A stretch of 38,458 nt of DNA from assembly GCA_021785655.1 (NCBI GenBank), contig JAJYET010000023.1:1-38458 (forward strand), in the 5' to 3' direction. The notes below the pieces were generated by a model that saw only the letters and a list, made by a program, of their open reading frames with translations, was not told the DNA's origin and made no database searches. The stretch's first letter is position 1. Each line of letters begins with the position of its first letter. The DNA comes from a bacterium (GTDB lineage Bacteria; Chloroflexota; Dormibacteria; Aeolococcales; Bog-877). Of the stretch, positions 33,872 through 38,458 are shown in pieces. The position numbers and the translations under genes are program-made.

Positions 33872-34092
33872 TAGGACGCCCTTCCGCGCCGGGCGGGGGG
33901 CAGCTGGGGTGCTGGGACCGCGCCGCCCTCTACCCTGTCGTCGATGTAGTGCTGCAAGTCAGCAGGGCGTACCCGCCGCAACCGCCCGATCTTGAGACTC
34001 GGGATCTCCCCCCGCTCAAGCATCAGGTAGGCCTGAGTCCTACTGCAATTGAGCAGCCTGGCCACGCCAGGCGCCGTGAGTAGTTCATTCAC
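33871..34092 (-). CDS. xis: Excisionase-like helix-turn-helix protein
   Basis: 73 aa with the compact winged-HTH of the excisionase/MerR-like family: a recognition segment (APGVARLLNCSRTQAYLML) followed by the wing (IPSLKIGRLRRVRPADLQHYI). Such proteins bind the element ends and direct the integrase toward excision, or regulate early genes. GTG at 34092 overlaps the XRE gene's end by eight bases; the longer frame to 34155 adds Cys/Arg-rich residues without support. The C-terminal tail is Pro/Arg rich. Confidence 0.78.
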   Translation of the reverse strand: MNELLTAPGVARLLNCSRTQAYLMLERGEIPSLKIGRLRRVRPADLQHYIDDRVEGGAVPAPQLPPARRGRAS

Positions 34093-34327
34093 ACTCCACG
34101 CCCCCCTCAATCGTCTTGAGCAGCCTGTGCAGTAGATGCAAGTACCGAACTGCAACTCTGCCCCGCGGCACCCGCCTCCCCGCCTCCCAGCGGGAGATTG
34201 AGGCCCGTGAGCACCCCAGCTCCGCCGCCAGCTCGGCCTGCGACACGCGCGCCGCCAGCCGGATCGCGCGAGCCTGGCCGCCAGCCGCCGTCGCTCGGGC
34301 TCGGGCCAACGCTGTGGTCTGGGTCAT
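34085..34327 (-). CDS. XRE-family regulator, Cro/repressor-like
   Basis: 80-aa single-domain HTH protein (AIRLAARVSQAELAAELGCSRASISRWEAGRRVPRG), the Cro/C1-type fold. It is first in the minus-strand replication and structural operon and faces a divergent HTH gene across 137 bases, the usual layout of a lysis-lysogeny switch. ATG at 34327 follows a TAGGTT box by nine bases. It may repress one or both divergent promoters through the inverted repeat at 34392-34415. Confidence 0.82.
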   Translation of the reverse strand: MTQTTALARARATAAGGQARAIRLAARVSQAELAAELGCSRASISRWEAGRRVPRGRVAVRYLHLLHRLLKTIEGGVECE

Positions 34328-34336
34328 GCTGTCCCG

Positions 34337-34366
34337 AACCTATCACCGGCGGCTGGGCAGTTGCAA
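34337..34366 (-). promoter_or_regulatory. Promoter of the XRE-led phage operon
   Basis: -35 TTGCAA (34366-34361), 18-base spacer, -10 TAGGTT (34342-34337), then 9 bases to the ATG. It drives the minus-strand module. Confidence 0.5.
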
Positions 34367-34391
34367 GCGGTCTTGAGATCATGCCGCACCT

Positions 34392-34415
34392 GTCAGAGGT
34401 CGGTACAGCTCTGAC
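34392..34415. promoter_or_regulatory. Candidate operator between divergent HTH genes
   Basis: Perfect inverted repeat GTCAGAG - 10 bases - CTCTGAC, centred 15-30 bases from the -35 of the plus-strand gene and close to the minus-strand -35. Size and symmetry suit a dimeric XRE regulator. Confidence 0.5.
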
Positions 34416-34429
34416 GCGCCCTGGGAGGC

Positions 34430-34458
34430 TTGCCAGATGCGTACCAAAGGCGTACCAT
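34430..34458 (+). promoter_or_regulatory. Promoter of the leaderless HTH gene
   Basis: -35 TTGCCA (34430-34435), exactly 17 bases, -10 TACCAT (34453-34458), 6 bases, then ATG. This is the best-formed promoter in the window and implies a leaderless message. Confidence 0.65.
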
Positions 34459-34464
34459 GCGCCC

Positions 34465-35100
34465 ATGAGATCGGCAGCGGAGCCCGGGGTTCAGATATCG
34501 CCGAGCGCTCGGGCTGCGCCGGTGCCGGTCGCCGCCGGGCGGGTGGTGCCCAGCCGCTTTGTGGCTCGGATCGACTTGCCCGGAGCTGCAATCCTGGGGC
34601 TCGACGTACGGGTCACCGAGCGCGGCGCGGAGATCGTGCGCCTCGCACTGGAGGTCCGCGACTGGCTGGCCCCAGGCGGGATCACCGCTTCGGAGCTGCG
34701 GTCGGTGCGCGTGCGAGAGAGTTTGCAGCGCGCGTTGCGAGCTGCCGCAAGGCCGATCACCTGGCGCGAGGGCGACTGGTTCCGGGTTGAGGGCGACTCA
34801 ACCGACGAACGGCGGCACTCATACGCCGTCACCTTCGACGGGGGCCGCGATCCCAGCAATGGCCGGGGTCAGCGCGTGACGCCTACGGAACTGGAGCGCG
34901 CGGCTGGGCTCTATCGGCAAGCCCTGGCATTGGGCAAGCGCGATCCCACTGCGACGGTTGCCCGTGCGCTGCCCAAGAGCCGCAGCACCGCCGCGCGTTG
35001 GATCATGCGCGCCCGGCAGGAAGGGTTGCTCGGCCCCGCGGTTGGGCCTACACCGGGCGAGACGGTCACTCAGCAGCAAAGCCGCCAGCAGCGGCCATGA
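34465..35100 (+). CDS. HTH-containing element protein
   Basis: 211 aa, no named family recognised. A mixed alpha/beta N-terminal half (~25-110, starting VPSRFVARIDLPG and including LRSVRVRESLQRAL) is followed by a basic middle and a C-terminal HTH-like segment (PTATVARALPKSRSTAARWIMRARQEGLL at ~160-190), typical of small element-borne DNA-binding proteins. Transcribed divergently from the XRE gene from its own leaderless promoter, so it is a candidate maintenance regulator. ATG at 34465 chosen by promoter spacing; the open frame continues upstream only through noncoding sequence. Confidence 0.72.
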   Translation: MRSAAEPGVQISPSARAAPVPVAAGRVVPSRFVARIDLPGAAILGLDVRVTERGAEIVRLALEVRDWLAPGGITASELRSVRVRESLQRALRAAARPITWREGDWFRVEGDSTDERRHSYAVTFDGGRDPSNGRGQRVTPTELERAAGLYRQALALGKRDPTATVARALPKSRSTAARWIMRARQEGLLGPAVGPTPGETVTQQQSRQQRP

Positions 35101-35120
35101 CTCACAGGAGAGGGAGCGAT

Positions 35121-35636
35121 ATGGTCAAGGGACTTGCGGTGGCAGCGATAGGACTTGGGCTTCTGGTGGCGGGCTGTGGGGGAGCGCCCTCCACCGGGCC
35201 TCCTCGTGGTAAGGCAACGCCACAACCCAGCAGCAGCCCCGCATCAGGCACCTTGAGCGTCAAGGCGGCGGCAGCCGCGTACTTGGCGGATGTCGCCCCG
35301 ACCAACGTCGCGATCACGGCCTTTCAGACCGCAAGCAGCTCGTGGACCACTTCGACCACGGATGCTCAGGCTGAAGCCACAGCGCAACCGCTGATCTCCG
35401 CACTCTCAACACTTGAGACTAAGTTGGAGACCACTGACTGGCCGGCCTCAGCGCAGGCGGATGTGAAGACCATGACGACTGACGTGGCTGCGCTCAACGC
35501 TTCACTGGAGACCCTCAGCACACTCAACTTCCTCGACGAGGGGACGTGGCTGCAGGGCTACACGACCGCAGCAGGTGCCCTCGGAGTAGCCGTCGGAGAG
35601 GTCCGGCATGATCTCGGACTTCCACCCGGGTCTTGA
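35121..35636 (+). CDS. Element-encoded lipoprotein
   Basis: 171-aa predicted lipoprotein: basic start (MVKG), hydrophobic core LAVAAIGLGLL and lipobox LVAGC with the lipidated Cys at residue 20. A Pro/Ser linker precedes a Thr/Ala-rich helical domain with no known motif. It would be anchored to the outer face of the membrane. ATG has a good AGGAGAGGG site. A cargo (morons) role, such as superinfection exclusion or surface change, is possible since replication genes do not need it; that is speculation from location. Confidence 0.78.
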   Translation: MVKGLAVAAIGLGLLVAGCGGAPSTGPPRGKATPQPSSSPASGTLSVKAAAAAYLADVAPTNVAITAFQTASSSWTTSTTDAQAEATAQPLISALSTLETKLETTDWPASAQADVKTMTTDVAALNASLETLSTLNFLDEGTWLQGYTTAAGALGVAVGEVRHDLGLPPGS

Positions 35637-35673
35637 CGGGAACAGCCATGCCGAGTAGTACGTGGCGGCTGGC

Positions 35674-36801
35674 ATGAGCCGCCGGGGCAACTCCGAAGGC
35701 AGCATCTTCCAGCGCAAGGCCGACGGCCTGTGGGTGGCCGCCGTCACCGTCGAGGGCCGCCGCCGGCGCGCCTACGGTCGCACCCGCGAAGAGGCTGCGG
35801 CGAAGCTCCTGCAGCTCCAGCAGCAGGCCGGAGCTGGCCTCCCGACGCCGCCTCAGCGCCTCACCGTGGGAGGCTGGTGCAGCACCTGGGTGGAGCAGGT
35901 GGCCGGACGCTTGAGGCCCTCCACGGCCACCCGCTACCGCCAGCTTGTGGCCCAGCAGATCGTGCCCACCTGGGGCCGCGTCCGGCTGGCCCAGCTCACT
36001 CCTGCTCAGGTCGAGCAGGGTCTCCGGCGGCTGGTGGACGGTGGACTAACACCACGGACTGCAGGCCACGTCAGGGCCGTGCTCAGGGCCTCCCTCAACG
36101 ATGCCCAGCGCGAGGGGCTGTTGGCCCGCAACGTCGCCGCCCTGGCCGACCCGCCACGGGTGGCCCGTGAGGCCCCCAAGGTGCTCATTCCGTCCGAAGC
36201 CTGGGCCGTCATCGACGCCATGCCCGAGCCCGGCCTGCAGCGGTTGGTGAGCGTGGCCGTCAACACCGGACTGCGCCAGGGCGAACTGCTGGGGCTCCGC
36301 TGGGCCGACGTTGACTGGCAGGCGGGCGAGCTGCACGTCACCCAGGCCCTCCAGCGGGTCGCTGGCGAGTACCGGCTGGTGGAGGTCAAGAGCGCCAGCA
36401 GCAGACGCACCGTCCCGCTCACGGCCGACGCCGTGGCTGTCCTGGAGGATCAGCGCCGTTGGCAGGTGGAGGCCAGGCTGGCCGCCGGGGGCAGGTGGCG
36501 CGAATACATCCCGGGGTTGGTGTTCACCACCGACCGGGGCCAGCCGCTCAATGGCCCCAGCTTGACCCACCGCTTCGAGGATGCCCTGCAGACGGCCGGG
36601 CTGCCAGTCATCCGTTGGCACCACCTGCGCCACGCCTTCGCCGGGTTGATGCTGGGCTCGGGCTCCGACCTGGCCACCGTCTCGGGCCTGCTGGGTCACA
36701 GCTCGGTCAGCCTCACGGCCTCCACCTACGCCGGGCTCATGCCCTCCCTCAAGCGGGCGGCAGCCGACCGCCTGGGCCTGCTGCTCCAGCGGCCAGGGTG
36801 A
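35674..36801 (+). CDS. int: Tyrosine-type site-specific integrase
   Basis: 375-aa phage integrase. N-terminal arm-binding domain (SEGSIFQRKADGLW at 7-20), core-binding SAM-like domain (~65-160) and catalytic domain with Arg201 (TGLRQGELLGLRW), Lys239 (VEVKSASSRRTVPL), the H-x-x-R box of WHHLRH (His316, Arg319), His342 (LLGHSS) and nucleophile Tyr352 (STYAGL), so all active-site residues are intact. It should catalyse recombination at the 45-bp tRNA-Arg core. ATG at 35674 is favoured for the MSRRGNSEGS start; a GTG at 35662 is possible. Confidence 0.95.
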   Translation: MSRRGNSEGSIFQRKADGLWVAAVTVEGRRRRAYGRTREEAAAKLLQLQQQAGAGLPTPPQRLTVGGWCSTWVEQVAGRLRPSTATRYRQLVAQQIVPTWGRVRLAQLTPAQVEQGLRRLVDGGLTPRTAGHVRAVLRASLNDAQREGLLARNVAALADPPRVAREAPKVLIPSEAWAVIDAMPEPGLQRLVSVAVNTGLRQGELLGLRWADVDWQAGELHVTQALQRVAGEYRLVEVKSASSRRTVPLTADAVAVLEDQRRWQVEARLAAGGRWREYIPGLVFTTDRGQPLNGPSLTHRFEDALQTAGLPVIRWHHLRHAFAGLMLGSGSDLATVSGLLGHSSVSLTASTYAGLMPSLKRAAADRLGLLLQRPG

Positions 36802-36821
36802 TCTACGCCGTCAGGCGTAGA
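36802..36821. terminator. Bidirectional hairpin terminator after int
   Basis: Perfect 8-bp stem TCTACGCC/GGCGTAGA with a GTCA loop directly after the integrase stop codon and before the convergent small gene at 36840. No T-tract. Confidence 0.5.
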
Positions 36822-36839
36822 GGGTCGGCGACGGGTTGG

Positions 36840-37094
36840 TCATGCTGGCCCCAGTCCTGCGGGCCAGCGGCGCAGCCGCTTCAATTTCCCGTCGTTCCGC
36901 ACCCGGTAGACAGCCAAGGGGCCGCGCACGTTCTCCAAGTAGACGTACTCCTTGCCCTGAAACTCGCAGTGGAAGCTGGTGTTGGCTGGCTGGTCAGGAG
37001 AGTAGGCGTTGGAATAGCGAAAGTAGGCCGCGAAGGCCCGGCGCAGTATGTCCTCATCGTCGAGGAGACGCCAACCGTCGGGGGCAGCCGTCAC
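36840..37094 (-). CDS. Small hypothetical protein
   Basis: 84 aa, unrecognised but with a normal globular composition: acidic helical N-terminus (LLDDEDILRRAFAAYFRYSNAY) and beta-rich second half (KEYVYLENVRGPLAVYRVRNDGKLKRL). GTG overlaps the upstream stop as GTGA. Convergent with int; function unknown. Confidence 0.65.
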   Translation of the reverse strand: MTAAPDGWRLLDDEDILRRAFAAYFRYSNAYSPDQPANTSFHCEFQGKEYVYLENVRGPLAVYRVRNDGKLKRLRRWPAGLGPA

Positions 37095-37291
37095 AGCTGG
37101 TGCCCGCGACGACGCATCTCCGCCTCGATCCTGTCGAGCCGGGCCTCGTGATCGGCCAGGACGGAGAACAGCAGCTGGTTGGTCCTCACCTGGCCGCTGG
37201 GCGTCGTCGGACCCAGCTCGATGCCATCCGGCAGGCTCAGCGCGGTCATCGGGTCGATGGGGCGTGGTGCGTTGTCTGCGCTCTTACTCAT
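37091..37291 (-). CDS. Small hypothetical protein, leaderless
   Basis: 66 aa, unrecognised. Acidic/polar N-terminus, then a C-terminal helix with heptad character (LLFSVLADHEARLDRIEAEMRRRGHQ). ATG at 37291 lies seven bases after an extended -10 box; an ATG at 37303 overlaps that box and is rejected. It forms a two-gene operon with the gene after it. Confidence 0.65.
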   Translation of the reverse strand: MSKSADNAPRPIDPMTALSLPDGIELGPTTPSGQVRTNQLLFSVLADHEARLDRIEAEMRRRGHQL

Positions 37292-37298
37292 GCCGACA

Positions 37299-37304
37299 AG
37301 CATA
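37299..37304 (-). promoter_or_regulatory. Extended -10 box for the two-gene operon
   Basis: TGATATGCT (extended -10, hexamer TATGCT), 7 bases, ATG. Leaderless spacing. Confidence 0.5.
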
Positions 37305-37379
37305 TCACATTGGACAGTGATAGCGCTCTGACGTGCCGCTCCTGCAGCGGCCGGGGTAATCCTCAGTGGTAGCCGATGG

Positions 37380-37385
37380 TACGAT
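37380..37385 (+). promoter_or_regulatory. -10 box for leaderless hicB-like gene
   Basis: TACGAT, 7 bases, GTG (37393). The upstream in-frame ATG at 37384 lies inside the box and is rejected as the start. Confidence 0.45.
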
Positions 37386-37392
37386 GCGGCAC

Positions 37393-37608
37393 GTGGCTAA
37401 CGACGACCCCGTGTCAGTTGCGGTCACGCTGACCGAGGCTCCCGGAAAAGGGTGGGTGGCCCACGCCGTCGAGGCTCGGGCGGTGGCTCAGGGTGCGAGC
37501 ACCGAGGAAGCGATAGAGAACCTGCGGGCGCTGCTCCGGACCTACCCAGAACTTCTCGACGAGTTGCGCGAGTACCCGCCGGGCCGGGTCGAACTGGTAG
37601 CCGTCTGA
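37393..37608 (+). CDS. hicB: HicB-like antitoxin
   Basis: 71-aa single-domain protein resembling the HicB antitoxin N-terminal domain: beta-hairpin (VSVAVTLTEAPGKGWVAHAV), then the AVAQGASTEEAIENLRALLRTY stretch that matches the usual ALSQGDTLEEALENL pattern. It lacks a C-terminal DNA-binding domain, as in the short HicB class. It would bind and neutralise the adjacent HicA-like protein. GTG at 37393 chosen from promoter spacing. Upstream of the toxin gene, the reverse of classic hicAB order. Confidence 0.72.
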   Translation: MANDDPVSVAVTLTEAPGKGWVAHAVEARAVAQGASTEEAIENLRALLRTYPELLDELREYPPGRVELVAV

Positions 37609-37862
37609 GCCCGCGCTCGGGGTCGCTCCCGGAGCTGCACTACCGCGAACTGGTACGTCTCCTGCAGCACTTTGGCAGCGACCTGCGGGGCGAGGGATCG
37701 CCTCAGCTCCGCGCCCGCAATCGCGAGGGTCAGCCGGTCGGTGCCCACTGCCACCCCGGGCGGACATTCTGGCCGCAGGCTCTCAGCCACCTACTCCATG
37801 ACCTCAAGGTGTCCCGCGAGGAATTCTGGGGATGGTGGGACGGAGGCCGTCGCAGCCAGTGA
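37605..37862 (+). CDS. hicA: HicA-like toxin with altered active site and CTG start
   Basis: 85-aa frame matching the dsRBD-like HicA mRNA interferase: LHYRELVRLLQHFG, then RGEGSPQLRARN, CHPGRTFWPQALSHLL and KVSREEFW, in the order seen in HicA. The catalytic His of the GSH motif is Pro here, so RNA cleavage is doubtful. No ATG, GTG or TTG is available; the only codon fitting coupled translation is CTG at 37605, which overlaps the hicB TGA as CTGA. It may be a decayed toxin kept beside its antitoxin, or the pair may work differently. Confidence 0.6.
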   Translation: MSPRSGSLPELHYRELVRLLQHFGSDLRGEGSPQLRARNREGQPVGAHCHPGRTFWPQALSHLLHDLKVSREEFWGWWDGGRRSQ

Positions 37863-37935
37863 GCGGGCGGCGGACCGCTGCTGCAGTGGCCGTCGGGCTG
37901 ATCTCATCCCAGCCTGTGGAAACGGTGGACAACTT

Positions 37936-37961
37936 CCGGGTTGGTGCAGTAATTGGTGCAG
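37936..37961 (+). repeat. Integrase arm-type repeat, right copy
   Basis: 26 bases identical to 27142-27167, 43 bases inside attR. GCTGATCTCA (37897-37906) and GTGGACAAC (37927-37935) beside it also have inverted matches near attL. Confidence 0.6.
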
Positions 37962-38004
37962 GCCCACTTCGGCCACCAGCGCAAGCGATCTCAAGGACCG
38001 CGGA

Positions 38005-38049
38005 TTCCTAAACCGCGTGTCGGAGGTTCGAGTCCTTCCGGGGGCACCA
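38005..38049 (+). repeat. attR, 45-bp direct repeat
   Basis: Perfect copy of the tRNA-Arg 3' end (27053-27097). No acceptor or D-arm half precedes it, so it is an attachment remnant and not a second tRNA gene. Confidence 0.93.
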
Positions 38050-38218
38050 TCTTTTGAGTTCAGATGGAGCCCGACGACCGTGTTCATACTCCATCTGTCC
38101 ATAGTCCTTGCCCATAGTTAGGACGCCAGTGCTTATCTCCCCTGGTCCACGATTTCCTTGGACACCTGGTTGGGATGATGGAGCGATCAACCAGGAGGTG
38201 CCCAGATGACCAACAGGG
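38050..38218. other. Intergenic DNA between attR and the IS end
   Basis: 169 bases with no supported gene. This is host DNA just outside the element. Confidence 0.4.
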
Positions 38219-38458
38219 CGAGAGTCAAGTCCCTTGGAGTGGTGGAATTTAGGGAGAGGGACTGGGGGCAGTTCATCAGGCAGCGAGCCCGGCGGTGAGG
38301 GGGTTGGTGAGGAGTTGTTGGCCGCCGCCTCGGAGCTGAGTCAAGGAGGCTTGGGGGAAGTGGCGCTTGCCATCCTGCCACTCGTCGTGCTGCTCCTGGA
38401 GAACCGCGGTGGCCAGGCGGAGCAGGGAGGCTGAGTTGGGGAAGATCCCCACCACCTT
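38219..38458 (-). mobile_element. IS256-family insertion sequence, 3' end
   Basis: Right part of an insertion sequence cut by the window edge. It contains the transposase C-terminus and, outside its stop, a GAGTCAAGTCCC...GTGGTGGAATT stretch of the kind found at IS256-family ends. The outer boundary (near 38219) is approximate because the other inverted repeat is not in the window. Confidence 0.6.
38276..38458 (-). CDS. IS256-family transposase, C-terminal fragment
   Basis: Last 60 codons of a Mutator/IS256-type transposase entering from the right edge. VVGIFPNSASLLRLATAVL followed by EQHDEWQDGKRHF matches the C-terminal signature of this family (KVVGIFPNRASVIRL, EQHDEW). The N-terminus and DDE residues are outside the window. 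The extra Gln/Leu-rich tail after the family's usual end is longer than I would expect. Confidence 0.82.
   Translation of the reverse strand, partial: KVVGIFPNSASLLRLATAVLQEQHDEWQDGKRHFPQASLTQLRGGGQQLLTNPLTAGLAA

Larger units (their letters stand above)
27053..38049. mobile_element. 11-kb integrated phage-like element in tRNA-Arg
   Basis: Bounded by perfect 45-bp direct repeats of the tRNA-Arg(CCT) 3' end. The minus-strand module (34327 to 27296) encodes an XRE regulator, excisionase, replication protein, RusA, tape measure, coiled coil and HTH proteins with overlapping starts and stops. The plus-strand module carries an HTH protein, lipoprotein, integrase and a HicBA-like pair. Capsid, portal, protease, large terminase, tail tube and lysis genes are absent, so it cannot form virions alone. 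It is either a satellite that exploits a helper phage or a decayed prophage. Confidence 0.9.

Noticed and set aside
27098-38004. Large terminase, portal, major capsid, tail tube, holin or endolysin genes
   Set aside because: I read every minus- and plus-strand frame in the element and found no sequence resembling these families; the space is accounted for by the listed genes.
38005-38049. Second tRNA-Arg gene
   Set aside because: Only the anticodon loop, T-arm and acceptor 3' strand are present; the 5' half is unrelated sequence. It is attR.
37791-38102. Minus-strand frame across attR
   Set aside because: It is the same antisense-tRNA peptide (GAPGRTRTSDTRFRNP) from the duplicated tRNA end; not a gene.
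1-38458. CRISPR arrays, rRNA genes and riboswitches
   Set aside because: No regularly spaced repeats, no rRNA signature sequences and no recognisable riboswitch core were seen. The repeats near the element ends are too few and fit attachment sites.

Overview
The window is very GC-rich, densely packed DNA from a free-living bacterium of Terrabacteria type. High GC, many NTGA start/stop overlaps and repeated leaderless promoters would fit Actinomycetota, 'Ca. Dormibacterota' or Chloroflexota; the sequence does not decide between them.

Region A (153-9,814, minus strand) is a Wzx/Wzy-dependent surface polysaccharide locus. In transcription order it encodes a polymerase (wzy), a flippase (wzx), a polyprenyl-phosphate sugar-1-phosphate transferase that starts each repeat unit, the complete dTDP-L-rhamnose pathway (rmlA, rmlC, rmlB, rmlD) and two family-2 glycosyltransferases that probably use the rhamnose. 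wzy and rmlA each have a -10 box placed for leaderless transcription.

Region B (9,874-17,775) holds trpS, a large membrane family-2 glycosyltransferase, a divergent LPG-synthase-TM/UPF0104 membrane protein, a CDP-alcohol phosphatidyltransferase, a fused aminoglycoside-phosphotransferase-like kinase plus class III aminotransferase, and a nicotinamidase.

Region C (17,783-26,767, minus strand) is a seven-gene run that begins at a leaderless GTG. It encodes an Ntn-hydrolase of the asparaginase type, an in-frame ketopantoate-reductase/amidase fusion, a Zn-alcohol dehydrogenase, an M19 dipeptidase, an SDR, a DUF885 metallohydrolase and an aspartoacylase-like deacylase. Five amide/peptide hydrolysing modules with three NAD(P) oxidoreductases look like one catabolic pathway for an amide-linked compound. 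The substrate is unknown.

Region D (27,022-38,049) is a tRNA-Arg(CCT) gene followed by an 11-kb integrated element bounded by a perfect 45-bp direct repeat of the tRNA 3' end. It encodes a tyrosine integrase, an excisionase-like protein, an XRE regulator facing a divergently transcribed HTH protein, a DUF3987-type replication protein, RusA, a tail tape-measure protein, a coiled-coil protein, a terminal HTH protein, a lipoprotein and a HicBA-like pair. No capsid, portal, large terminase or tail-tube gene is visible, so it is a phage satellite or a strongly reduced prophage. The last ~240 bases hold the 3' end of an IS256-family transposase gene.
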